A DNA stretch of 64,000 bases from Epinephelus fuscoguttatus (taxonomy: Eukaryota > Chordata > Actinopteri > Perciformes > Serranidae): positions 26,763,643-26,827,642 of the forward strand of contig NC_064761.1 of the NCBI RefSeq assembly GCF_011397635.1, read 5' to 3'. Numbering within the stretch: position 1 is the first letter of the stretch; every line of letters starts with the position of its first letter. The notes beneath the pieces are model-generated. The model was not told the origin of the DNA. It ran no database searches and was given only the letters and a program-made list of their open reading frames with translations. The position numbers and the translations under genes are program-made. Of the stretch, positions 44,117 through 55,594 are shown in pieces.

Positions 44117-47100
44117 CTGGAGGTCAGAGAGGACAGAGCAAATTACCGTCACAAACAATATTAAAATAGCAACAAGGACACGGTATCATTGACGCAAAGC
44201 CCCTGAAACCAGCCAGCATCATCTAACAACAAAGGCAGCAGTTTGAGACCTGCAGGTCCAGTTCGACCTGCACTGCCTGTTGGCATGGAAAGTTAATGAC
44301 AGCAGCAGCAAATTAGATCTGCAGATGCAGATGTGCACCATCTACAGGTAAGGACAGTAATAGCTGCTGCGATTCAGACAGTAGAGCCACCTGTGGGCAA
44401 CGAGTGTTACAACTGCAATTTCATTTCTCCCTCGTCCTGTAGCTGCTGCTTGTGCTTTTATATTTCACATATAAAACCTAAAAAATGTAATAGTTTTGTT
44501 CACTAGAGCATATTTTCTGCTGAATAAGGAAGACCTTGGAGTTCATCCTGCTCACAGTGGATTTGCTGTCCTCCAGATTACTCTGAAGGAAAGGGGTGAT
44601 TCATGGTTCATTGTCGACTCTAAAGAAACAGGTGTGGTGTGGAGAGGGTCAAAGGAAGCATTAAAGGAAACTTTGCATTGCACTTGAGGTTGATTTTATT
44701 GTGTTTTTAGTGTTGAATATTTGAACATTAAAGTGTTGCTTTAATGACTCAAATAAATCTGTTGTTTATTAGTTGGTTTTAATAGTGAGCTCTGGAGGGG
44801 TTAATAACAGCACTCATCTGTCTGATCTCTGTTAGTCTCTATAAACAGATATCTGCATATGTTAGCAAAATCTGTCAGACAAAGGACAAGACTTTGGTAT
44901 CAAAAGTGTTCTGGTTTTTGTTTGTACTCTGTTTGTGGGTGGAATAGCATTGGCCAGTCACGTTTTAGTGGGTTTTGGTTGCATGCTTGTGAACAGTCCA
45001 TGAGGAAAGCAAAAGAGGCAAACACACTGGCAGAAATGCAATCTCAGAACCTGAATAAGCTTCATATTTGCCTTTTTGTATTTACCGAGTTCCTGCACGT
45101 TCTTAAACATCAAATTGAAGGACTTTTCAAGGAATTTCCAAACCCAACTCCCTCAAACTCAAGGACCCAGCATGGCATAGTTTAAGACGCGGATCAAAGT
45201 TAATTACTGTTCTAACACTGAGAATATTTATAATGAGATTTAGCAGGCTTCACAGAAGATCACAGACAACAAGAGAGTGAGGCTTGAATGTGTGAACACT
45301 TCCCAACTGTGCTGTGTTACAGTGATGGTGCACAAAATCAAAAGAACTTCAATTTTTGTGCATGCACAAATTAAATAAATTCAAGCACTTTTAATGGCCC
45401 ATGTCTATCTACATATATTTTTAGAGCTGTGCCTGACACAGAATTATGTCAAACCAATTGGATGTGGTCTTTCAATACAAAGATTCAACTCATTGTTGCA
45501 TTTTTTCCATAAAAAGTTTGAAGAGAGTTTGAACGGAGTCAAGTGGGACGTTCAGGGCGACAGCAAATATCGTGAACAAGCAAAGTTATCCCACTGAGCT
45601 GCTGCGTGCTAATGATGCTAATGCTAACAAAGGAAATGTGCAACAATATTATTTTCTGACACTAGATATCAACAAAAAGCCAAAGACTGTCTCCTATTTA
45701 GCTGCTGCGAGCTGTAAATTCACCACGGTAGCATTATCTCAGGCAGCTGCCTCTATCTCTATCAGACTCACCTTGGGTCTGGGTCTGCAGCTGCCTGTAC
45801 TGGAGAGCAGCATGAAAGCGAGAAGCACTCACTCTGCAGCTCAGTCTGGGGACTGAAATGTACCCAGAAGTACACTGACTAACAAAATCCAATCAAAACA
45901 ACTGCTTGACTTGAGTCGACTGAGGTGTCTCCAACTGATGATGCAAATCTTTGACTTTCACGGGACAGCCCTATCTATTTTCCAAAACTTTCAATGCCTT
46001 GAGTTTTTCCCTCAAATTTGGAAACTTCTAAGAGTTTCAGGGACATGGGGGAATGCCGCATTTATATGCAGTTATCTGTTTATGGAGAGTAGTGCACTAT
46101 CAACTTCATTCTAGCATCACAAGTTACTAATCGGACTGGAAACCATGACCAGCTCATATCAGATATCCATTATCTGGATATCCACTCGGTACTCCAGAAC
46201 CCCCCAAAATAGTCTTTTGCCCGCAGAGACTATATTGTTGTCAGACCGATAGCCGATGGGTTCCAAGATTTGATGTTCATTCTGTTTCCCAGATAATTTG
46301 CATTTGACTGCCACAAGCTGAATTGTATTTGTATTTACATATCTATCGCAGACGACGGTGATACAGTACAGTAATCCATCCTTATAATTTATACGTAGTA
46401 AAACTTCAAAGACAAAGCACATCAGCAGCTGAAACAATCTCATTGCCTGCAGGTGGCACAAATGATAAAACTGCGAACACAATTTTGCCTGTAGGTGTCG
46501 ACATCTCTGGATATCTGCAGGTCTAAACTGCAGTGACTTTTCTCTCCTGTAGGTGGTGCAGGTTGGCATATAAAAACTGGTCTGGTGAATGGTTCCCCCT
46601 TGTGGAGAATCTTAAGCCGGCTCACTGTGAACATTTCTATCAATGAACTGGCCTGTAACTCACTCACAAATTTGTTTTACATCTAAAACAGTGATTTACC
46701 TGCTATACTACTGTTAAGGACTTTATCCCTATGAATCATGACTGGAAGTGTTTCCCAGAGGTCTCACAGGGATGGGATTATCCTAAAGTCTGTGATAGTT
46801 GCTGGAAATTGAGTCTATAAGCCTCTGTACTGTTGCGTCTAATCTGCTGTTACAGTAAATTGCTGTGTGACTTGTCAAATCCTGCTAATCACAGTCCGGA
46901 ACTGGAGCCACAGTGGGGATTTGTGAGGAAAATGAATAACAACAAATAATGCTACAGAGACAAATGGCAACCCACTCACAGCTGGAGCATATGCTTCAGA
47001 GGGAAATCAGCAGGGAACTCGCAACGTGATGGAGAGGAGGTAGGGAGCGAGAGATTGACGTGACGTGCAGAGGGAGTTGATTGAACACTTGGAAATACAA

Positions 47101-50100
47101 TCAATTTCTCACCTGTTGAGTCTCCTACGATAAATTCCTCCGGCTTCAAAGGCACGTCACTCTGTCCTGCGCCCGCTGTCTGAGACTGGATACAGCAAAG
47201 AGCAGCAGGGATAAAGAGAAGGAGGAAGAAAAGAAAGAAGGGGAAAAGGAAGGAAATAAACAAAAACAGGATGAGAGGCGGCACAGGAGACAATTTTTTT
47301 GCAACAGACGGGCCGGGAGAGTAGGAGGATGTGGCGACAAGGTCAAGGAGATTGTGTGCGGGGGTGGCAGGTGTGTTTGTTTGTGTATGTGAGGTTATTT
47401 TCATCTCATCATTTAGCTGAAGTTATTTTCTGTGTGTGTGTCTCTTCTGCTTGCAGGGCACGGAGCCAGAGCAGGAGGAGGAAACATGTGCTCTCACTAA
47501 TGACAGAGTGTCAGGACTGCCCTTGCTGGGGGAAGGAGGCGTGTCAAGGTGTGTGCTTCACTTCGCAGACGGCCACATCAGACACGGCAGACCTCCGCTA
47601 AGTGACTGAGCTCAGGAAGAGTCCAGACATTAACCTTCCATGAAACATTATGTGTGCAGACACGTCGACGAGTTTGACTTCCAGGAGAAATAAAGCTTTT
47701 CTGTTACTTTGACCGTCTCCGCCTGTGTTGGTTTGTCAAAGTCAGTGCTAGCTGGGATGTAGCTACAACCATCATTAGAGGACAATGGATCTAAAAATGT
47801 ACAGCGACTTGTGGAGCAAATGATGGGTTTCCATGGATACATAAGCATTAGTGGAGGGGATGTGCAGTAAAGCAAGAATCAGGTCCAAAGTGCAAGTGAT
47901 AGTGTGTTTTAGGACTGTGTGGCTGGGTACATTCAGCGATGTCGTGGCTCTCAGATGATGTTAGGTGACATTTAATCTTGGGTAGCCCGACCTTTGTATC
48001 TAATGAAGGTCTGGAGAAAACCTCAGTTTAATCACCCTGGGGAAAAAACTTAAAGATCCTGAAGCAGCCACTTCATAGGTTATGAGTTTGGTAATAGTCG
48101 TTTATGGAAACAGCACCTCTGGTTGATTGTGGTGCAGTAAAATGAGTTGTCCATAGCGTTCCATTGACGATTTAAAGCACCAGAATGGCATACTGTCAAC
48201 ACTTTTTCTAACCAATGCAATTTTAAGACCCCAACCTTGGCAACATTTTTGCCACTTTGGGCTATTTGTGCCCCAGTAAGGAGTCTTAAAACCTCAAAAT
48301 GAGTTAGCATTTTACTACTCACGGTTCCCTCGTCTCAAAGTCCATAGGTTGTTTGAATGGGTTTATGGTTACATGACTGAAATAAGGTCTGTGGTTAACA
48401 CGAGCTTAAGAGACTGAAACATTTTGTTCTACCACGTAAAATACGTCCCTCGGGAACTTTGAAGCTTCTATGTAGCTTCAAAAATGCAGTTGCTAACAAG
48501 AGGTTGAATGAGACTACAGGACGTCATCACGCCGAATATGCCTCTACAGTCTGGTTATGTTGGCGACGTTGGGTCATGTGACCATAGTGTAGTTAGTTTA
48601 TAACTTAACGTTAGCTTTTTATCTCTGGTGATTGCATTTAGGCTTCAATAATCATGAAAATGGTGAACATTTGTTTGCCACAAGAGCTTATTTTCAGCAA
48701 TGACCCAAAATCCAATTGAAAAATCCCACTGGCTTTTTGACGGGGGAACCAGTGCGACGCTCACTTCAGCGTCAGCCTACAGAAAAACATCATGCCTGAG
48801 GCACTTTATTTAAGCTTGGAACTGTCAGCATATTGTTAATCAAGTGGTCTAACCAAACACTACACTTCTGCACATCTTCTCAGCTCTGTTTTCAGGCTTT
48901 CGAAAATCTAACTAGTGACCGGAGACCTTGGCCAATCACAGGTCATTTCAGAGAGAGGGCATTCCTATTGGCTGTTCTACAAATGCAGGTGCATGTGCAC
49001 GTCCTGTCGGGTGAAAGTCTGATTCAATGGCAAAGAATCCTGCACAGGAAGTTACTTTTCCTGCACTGGCAACAACTGGCTACACTGCAAAGCAACCAAA
49101 AAAAAAAGGAAGACAGACTTCTCAAAAACATAGTCTGACAATAAACAAAGTAAAACATGTGCCAATATCGGAAAAGCTTTTAAGAGATGGAGAGAAAATG
49201 TTGCAAATAGTTTAACCCTCTGCCAACCAGAACTAAAAGCTCATAGCTGCGGCTTCGAGTTCATGTAGCTAATAGCAGCAGCAGGAGCCTTCAATCATAG
49301 CATGTCCTCGCCTCACCCCCACCACTACAGATCACATTGCCCCATGTGTGACAACTAAAGACATCTAATTATGGGGCGGCTGTGGCTCAGGAGGTAGAGC
49401 GGATCGTCCACTAATCTGGAGATCGACAAGTTGATCCCTGGCTCCTCCAGTCTGCATGTAGAAGTATCCTTGGGCAAGATACTGAACCCCAAATTGCTCT
49501 CGACGGCTGTTTCATCAGTGTGTGAGTGTGTTTAAACTGAGTAGCAGGTGGCACTTTTGTGTGTGTGAAAGGCTTTGAGTAGTCAGAAGACTAGAAAGGC
49601 GCTATACAAGTACAAGTCCTTTTACCATTTCCCATAACCCTTTTCACATATCATGAATATTGAGACGTATCCTAACCCCATTTATACAGAGATGTTACAT
49701 GCATTTCGTACTTTATACAAATCCATATCCTGGAGAGAGGGCCGCTGTGGCAACACAACAGATTGTGTCATTACATGTGACGCTGATCTTTTCACAGAGG
49801 GCTTGATCAAAGTGTAGATGTTGACAGCTACCGGCTTTGTGGTCAGAAAAGCAAAGTTAAAAAACTGCAAGACAGAAAAATCCTGCCTTAATATCCTCCC
49901 TGAGCCTGACTAATACACTGCTGTGTTGCTGGTGCAAAGGTGGATGGTTTATTATCTGCAGGCTTCGCAAAAATGTTCATCAGCTGTGTTTTGCCTTGAT
50001 TTTTTGACATTTGTGCAGACACTGTAAATTCAACGCTCTAAAAATGTTTTGGGGGCGAAGGAGAGAGAAGCTTTAATCTCAACACTGACAAGGTGTATTA

Positions 50101-52703
50101 AAAGTGTGCAGTAACATCGAGGGAAAACTTTTTTTACTCCACTTTGTCTTTGTTAGGCAGTAAAGTCCTGGGAGCGTCTCACTGCCCAACATAAGCTTCA
50201 CAACTTATCACTCAGCGGGGGAAAAGCCGAGGAGCTAAAACCAAGGAGGTGTTGCACCTGCAGCATGGTAACTACGTTCTGCAGGATGTGCTGCAATTTG
50301 GCTTCTGACAAATTACAACACTGAGGACAAGGGACGTGTTAATCATTTTTTAAGATAAAATACATTGGCTGTGGGTTACCTTGGTGTTTCATAACAAGGA
50401 CCTACACTAAAACTGGGGTATTAAATCAAAGTCAGCACACCTTTGACTTCCTTTAGTTAGAAAAGAGGCAGGGAGAATGCACAACAAACTGACAATATAT
50501 AAATACATCTGTTTGTATCCATAGTTTGTTCTTATTTTGTTAGTACCCACTGATTTCTGGGGTCACCAATGTTTTTTTATTCTCGCTCTTCTCTTGGGTA
50601 AGAGAAAATTGTGATCCACAGTTCAAACATTGTTTGTCTAATGCCAAGAAACACAAGTTTTAAATTCGAGGAACATAAAAAACACAATCAAATGACTTTA
50701 GTTGTTCTTTTATCTCAGACATGTAAGGATGTTACAAACCTTACAATACATTATTATATGTTTTAGAGCAGTGGTTCCAAACTGGTGGGTCGTGGTCCGA
50801 AAGTGGGTCGCGGGGTCCGTTCTGAATGGACAGCAAGCGACACGCAAATGTGTCAAGTTTGTACAAAACACATTTTATTTTTAAGTACAGCAAATTTCTG
50901 GCACAGAGCTTTTATTTTGACGTGCTGTTTCCCGCTCTAGAGTACGTGACTAACAAACAGCTACTTCACAGAGACAACAAACTAGCTCAGTAACATGGCA
51001 AAACACGAGTATTCACTGAAAAGTGTGTGGACCTTGAACTAATGACTAAGGACAATTCTGGAACCTATGACTGGACCAGTTGGGAACCACTGTTTTAGAG
51101 TAATTAAAATGACTGGATTATAAAATTTGTGGGTTTAAGAAATACCACTATACGTTGTTGACTGATCCAAATTACTGAAATTTCAGTTCACTGTGCGTCC
51201 CGACCGGTGGTCGAGTGTTAAACTTACTCAAAGTACTACACTTAGTGCAAACCTGACGTACTTTTACTTGAGTATTTTTATCTAATGCGACTTTCTACTT
51301 CTACTCCACGACACTGCAAATGGAAATACTTGAATATTTGATAACTTCAATTACTAGTTACAGACCATCTGAAAATATACAAGTGCAGCTGAAATGATCA
51401 GTGGACCCATTACAAAATTAATTCGCAACCATTTTGATAATCGTTCGTCATTTTTCATACAAACACATTTCATGGTTCCAGCCTCTCAAATGTGAAATCT
51501 GCTGCTTTTTCTTTTGATTATTTTAAATATTTTGATTTGTTAAATTGATTTAAATTTTCTGCATTGAGTAATTTGATTTTTAATACTAAAAAACATATAG
51601 ATTTTTCTGACTGTCCTTACATACTTTCAATTAAGTAACATTTTATTGCAGGACTTTTACTAGTAACAGAGTATTTGTACAGTGTGGTATTAGTAGTTTT
51701 ATTTCAGTAAAGGATCTGACTACTTCCTCCACCACAGCTGCTACTGACATGTCATTTACAGCTTCACAAATGTTTCCCATAACACCAGCACTGATGATCA
51801 GGAAAATCATGTTTACTTTGTTTAAGTTTATTAACAGTATGCTGACTTTACTACTGCATGAGTTCCTCTTCTTACAGACATTTTGGTGGCATCTCGTGAG
51901 TTCTTGGGCATGTGTTGGAGTATTTGCACACAACACTAAACCTGCCCTTATATAGTGTTTAGGGCACTTCACCTATGCTTAAAGGTTACTTATAATCAAA
52001 TGGGATTCATCATTTAGCACACATGGGTAAGAGCAGATTTGGATGGTTAAGAATGTTTGGTGCATCTGGAGTTAACTTCTCTTATTTTTTCTCTTAAGCT
52101 AAGATAAATTTAAGAGAGTGTTGCTGCATGAGGCCCAGTGTCACACAAATATAAAGATGTAACCGACTGATAAAGGAGCCATGTTGTATGTGGTTACCAG
52201 AAATTGAAAAGTATTCAGTTGCTGAATGGAAAGCTGGCTATCCCTGCTGAGGACCAGTTGACAACATTAAAAACAAGTTCATGTACAGGACAGACCACAT
52301 TTCCGTCTCACAGCTACGGGACTTGTGTTTTATACTTACATATGCGTTGGCATATTCAATTTTGGTTCTCTTTAGTTCAGCTTTGAACTGAGTGAAAAAC
52401 AGGTAGGACTTCCCCTGAGGCCTGGCGGGGATAAAAGGGAAATATTTGTTACCAACATTAAGTCATTTGCATAAATTCATTCGCTTATTAAGTCAGTGCA
52501 GGACGTGAATACATTTCAAGCGCAAGGTTAGAAACTTTGTTGTATTGTCTCTGTGCTCTACTGGGGCTGTCACGATTAACTACAGTCAAAGAGTGACTCA
52601 GAGGAGAGACACAGACGAGACAAAATTTCACTGAGGACACACAGAACATCAGGGTCACTGAGCTGAGGAAGTGTCTCGCCTCAGTGTGTATGTGTGTGTG
52701 TGT

Positions 52704-52736
<33 letters not shown>

Positions 52737-53450
52737 TCTCACCTCCACACAGAGCAGGAAAACAGCCTGTCGTCGTCACTCAGACCCACACTCATCAGCC
52801 ATTGCTGTTGCAGAGGAATATTTATGCATACAACTGCTGTAACCAAATCAGTAAACTGATGCTTGAGACTGACAGTAAGAGACACACACTCACCTCGTTG
52901 GTTCCCCCTTGTGAAGCATAAGTGAATGAGCATTCATACTCCCTCTGAAATTAAGAGAGCGAAACATGGTGCATCATTAAACCTGCATATTATTTTTATT
53001 ACTGAGCTTTACATGCTATTAATTTACACCTTCCATCAATCTATAAACTACTGATTATCTCTGTCAAATGTGCATTTCAGAAACAGGAGTGTGTGCATCA
53101 GTTTTTATCAAGCACACACACAAAAGCTTTCATCCCCGCAGCCTCACAAAGGCAAAGATTAGCTTTCTTGTCTATGTTTCATGTCATTATGAATTCAAAG
53201 GTCTGTTCTGGCTGCTACTGTGATAACAGTGTTTTGGAGACATCAATTCTCTCCTCAGGTAAAGACGTTTCTCACAGCAAACGCTTTGACATGCTCTACA
53301 GGAAAATGTTACACCTGATATTGTGTGTGAGGAGTGAATATTTAAGTTAGGGCAGAGATATCACATCATGATGAAACGATTTCTGTTGTCCAAAGTGATG
53401 ACTTTTACAAAACTGTAACTACATGTGATTTTGCAGACATTTACCATACT

Positions 53451-53482
<32 letters not shown>

Positions 53483-55415
53483 TTTGAAACACCTAGACAG
53501 TGTGGCTCGGATACATCATCAGTGATGAACCCAGGGTCATTGGGTGTTTTGGCTCTTAGATCATCCTCATCTGGGTGACCCAGCCGGGGGTGATCAGTCC
53601 CCGGCTTGTTTCCAAACAGTGCGCTACACCATGGATCTACCCTCTTGATCCACAGCCACCTTGAGGCTTTTTCTGCAGCCTCACTGATGCTTCCGGTGGC
53701 TTTCCTCTCCTGCAACACTCTGATGACAAGGGACCTGAGTGTCCGGTGCACTGCAGTGAATATCTATATTGCATAATGTACTTTTTAGAGGAAAATTTTA
53801 TGATAATGGTTAATGGGGGCGGCAGTAGCTCAGTCCATAGGGACTTGGGTTGGGATCGGAGGGTCGCCTGTTCAAGTCCCCGTCCAGACCAAATATGGAG
53901 CATGGACTGGTAGCTGGAGAGGTGCCAGTTCACTTGAGCAAGGCACCGAACCCCCCAACCGCTTGGGGCGCCTGACCAAGGCAGCCCCCTCACTCTGACA
54001 TCTCTCCACTTTGTCCATGAATAGGTCCTGTTTGTGCATGTGTGTGTCTTTCGGACCTGTGTGTTAATGACAATGACAACAAAAAACTTTTATAATGTGA
54101 GTCTGGGATGCTGGCTTGTCAGTTTTGCCCAGTTGGAGCTCATTTGATTAACAAATGTGCTTTTACAATACGCTGCTGCAATAACTGTGTCAATGCAGTA
54201 TATATTTGATATATTCATACTGGTGTTGAAACATGGCTACAGTCATCATACCGTATATAAGTGAGGAAAAAAGGAGAAAAGGGAGACAATTTCTACACAG
54301 CTTTATGGATTTGGATATGTAGTGTGGCCTCATGAAGCCAAAACATACAAACGTTAATTAATGGTAGTGTTTTAAATTTATTACACCCGTGTTTAATTGA
54401 TGCTGTGTTATTCATATGACAGTTATGTGTAGCATTTTGGTGGAAACAATCAGTTTATCGGAGGAGAGAACGTGGTTTTAGGTGCAATGTTTCATTTTGC
54501 AAGAGATTTGTGGAGTTGTGACAAAATGGTTAACTCTTTCCAGTTTTGCATTTTTAGTACTGAGCTGTAGTTTCAGGAAATATGTTTAAACAATTGGGGA
54601 AAACTGCAGTAAAACCTGCTTTTCCTGCTTTATCAGGTCAGTGTCTGCTGTGAAAAAATGCCTATAGTGATGGACATTTGTTCTTATTTTTAGCCTGTTT
54701 TAACAGCAAATTACGAAGCAACTAATTCATACATAAAAATAATATTTGACAATAAAATAAAAGTAATTAGTTGCAGTCTTTATGTCCGGATATTGTATTA
54801 AAACTTCACTTTCAAACTACACACAAAAGAAGCACTGCACATTCATCAAACCTGTCAACCAATCAAAGGAGCCATTGTGTCACTGAGGCAGCGACGTGTC
54901 AGCCTCTCACAGGCTGTGTCGTCATCACGCCGCGACTGTAGTTTTTCCGTGTATGTCATTTTAAATAGCAAATATAGCAAATGTGACACACTATAATGAG
55001 ATAAACACATACTACACACACAATATAATTCGTGATAGATTTAATTCTGTTATTAATCTGTCAAATACTTAATGAGCGATTAAAACGGAGCAAATTACGA
55101 TAAACTACAGGGTGAACTAGCTTACATTCAAACAGAGTTAAACTTGCACGTTCATATTTAGCCTCACTGCAACTTGGTGTCTGGTTGCAGTTTAAAAACG
55201 TTAGCTAGCTGTGTGAAATAAAGACAGTAACGTTACTTTATTCAGTCACTTACAATCGCCTCGGTGAAAGTATGCACCACTCCTCCCGGTTTAACGTTGA
55301 ACTCCACCGTCTTGGTCCGATCAGGAGAAGCATCGACCGGGACTAACGAAGCAGTCAACGCGAACACGAGCAGAAACGCCAGATTGACAGCGCAGAAGTT
55401 ATTTTGGGTGGCCAT
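44037..55415 (-). CDS. mydgf: Myeloid-derived growth factor (Mydgf), six coding exons
   Basis: Minus strand, six exons, 510 nt, 169 aa (human 173): 55415-55254, 52944-52894, 52804-52743, 52421-52340, 47185-47113 and 44116-44037. Every junction is GT-AG and in phase. Seen: a signal peptide (hydrophobic residues about 9-26, ending VPVDA), TVEFNVKPGGVVHTF, YECSFTYASQGGTNE, LFSCSVWRPQGKSYLFFTQFKAE, SDVPLKPEEF and C-terminal RTQHDEL. Cys59 and Cys88 align with the two human cysteines that form the disulfide. Mydgf is a small beta-sandwich protein of the ER and secretory pathway, known as a paracrine cardioprotective factor. The HDEL tail predicts KDEL-receptor retrieval. The start MATQNNF is chosen because it leads directly into the signal peptide; an upstream in-frame Met (55529) would add an unlikely polar extension. 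Confidence 0.96.
44117..47112 (-). other. mydgf: mydgf intron 5
   Basis: A 3.0 kb intron with no recognised gene inside. Near 46440-46560 three copies of a CTG(C/T)AGGTG motif recur. Confidence 0.8.
47113..47185 (-). CDS. mydgf: mydgf exon 5 (73 nt, residues 120-143 plus 1 nt)
   Basis: The acceptor GCTGTATCCAG was chosen because it is phase 0 after exon 4 and gives SQTAGAGQ, the same length as the human segment before SDVPLK. Two other AGs just downstream are alternatives. Donor ACAG|GTGAGA. Confidence 0.85.
49373..49627 (+). mobile_element. tRNA-derived SINE
   Basis: The head GGGGCGGCTGTGGCTCAGGAGGTAGAGCGG holds an A box (TGGCTCAGGAG, 49383-49393). A worn B box GTTGATCCC sits at 49430-49438. 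The body CCTTGGGCAAGATACTGAACCCC and the tail GGCGCTATACAAGTACAAG match a common teleost SINE as I remember it. Confidence 0.85.
50769..51092. mobile_element. hAT MITE with perfect 8-bp target duplication
   Basis: Ends CAGTGGTTCCAAACTGGTGG and, read inverted, CAGTGGTTCCCAACTGGTCC. The flanks TTTTAGAG (50761-50768 and 51093-51100) are identical. It is the same family as 63070-63340 in the other orientation (shared TTAGTTCAAGGTCCACAC). Confidence 0.9.
51203..51737 (-). mobile_element. Dispersed AAGTACT-rich element, reversed copy, interrupted
   Basis: Contains GACGTACTTTTACTTGAGTATTTTT and ends GGATCTGACTACTTCCTCCACCAC, the reverse of the 35187-36180 element. The middle (about 51381-51600) belongs to the AT-rich repeat family (copy h). 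Confidence 0.6.
52340..52421 (-). CDS. mydgf: mydgf exon 4 (82 nt, residues 92-119)
   Basis: The acceptor CCCCGCCAG is followed by a G that completes Arg92. Reads PQGKSYLFFTQFKAELKR and IEYANAY, then donor TAT|GTAAGT, phase 0. Confidence 0.95.
52685..52738. repeat. (GT)n microsatellite in mydgf intron 3
   Basis: A GT-rich run that starts about 5 bases inside the intron from the exon 3 donor. On the transcript it is (CA)n, a possible hnRNP L-type splicing modifier. Confidence 0.9.
52743..52804 (-). CDS. mydgf: mydgf exon 3 (62 nt, residues 72-91 plus 2 nt)
   Basis: Acceptor TCTGCAACAG. Reads QWLMSVGLSDDDRLFSCSVW, then AG|GTGAGA. It carries Cys88, the partner of Cys59. A (GT)n tract starts just inside the following intron. 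Confidence 0.95.
52894..52944 (-). CDS. mydgf: mydgf exon 2 (51 nt, residues 55-71)
   Basis: Acceptor TTAATTTCAG. Reads REYECSFTYASQGGTNE, then donor GAG|GTGAGT. It contains the first conserved cysteine (Cys59). Both flanking introns are phase 0. Confidence 0.95.
53451..53482. repeat. (GTTA)n microsatellite
   Basis: Eight GTTA units. Confidence 0.9.
53480..53751 (-). pseudogene. Fragment of a retrotransposon-like open frame
   Basis: The minus-strand frame reads HRTLRSLVIRVLQERKATGS, ISEAAEKASRWLWIKRVDPW and GTDHPRLGHPDEDDLRA. It is compositionally protein-like and occurs, as I recall, in repeated fish sequences. It is too short to classify. It lies in mydgf intron 1, beside a SINE. Confidence 0.4.
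53815..54097 (+). mobile_element. tRNA-derived SINE, second family
   Basis: The head GGGGGCGGCAGTAGCTCAGTCC has an A box; the B box GTTCAAGTC is at 53870-53878. The body TGGAGCATGGACTGGTAGCTG and CTTGAGCAAGGCACCGAACCCC and the tail AATGACAATGACAACAAAAAAC match a common teleost SINE. Confidence 0.85.
55254..55415 (-). CDS. mydgf: mydgf exon 1 (residues 1-54)
   Basis: ATG at 55415-55413, signal peptide, then KTVEFNVKPGGVVHTFTEAI. The donor is ATT|GTAAGT, phase 0. Confidence 0.95.
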
Positions 55416-55530
55416 CTCTTCCTCCTCCTTTAGATGTGTAGCGGTGTGTCGCTGTGAGTGGCTCCCCGGGTTACCAAGTATCCCGTCGACTGTGGACGAC
55501 GTCACACCAGGCGTCACACACCAAACCAAG
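55416..55530 (-). promoter_or_regulatory. mydgf: mydgf 5' UTR/core promoter with CRE-like site
   Basis: Relatively CpG-rich compared with its surroundings. On the minus strand it contains GTGACGTC (55505-55498), a near match to the ATF/CREB octamer, and a second GTGACG nearby. This would suit an ER-resident protein, but function is not shown. Confidence 0.35.
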
Positions 55531-55594
55531 GAAACAAAATATGGTAAAATAAGTAAAACATGACAAACATAAAAAAGACGACTCCCTTCACTTA

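Larger units (their letters stand above)
47186..52339 (-). other. mydgf: mydgf intron 4
   Basis: A 5.2 kb intron holding a tRNA-derived SINE (49373-49627), a hAT MITE (50769-51092) and a nested element (51203-51737). No other exon was seen. Confidence 0.8.
52945..55253 (-). other. mydgf: mydgf intron 1
   Basis: A 2.3 kb intron with a (GTTA)n tract, a LINE-like open fragment (53480-53750) and a tRNA-derived SINE (53815-54097). Confidence 0.8.
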
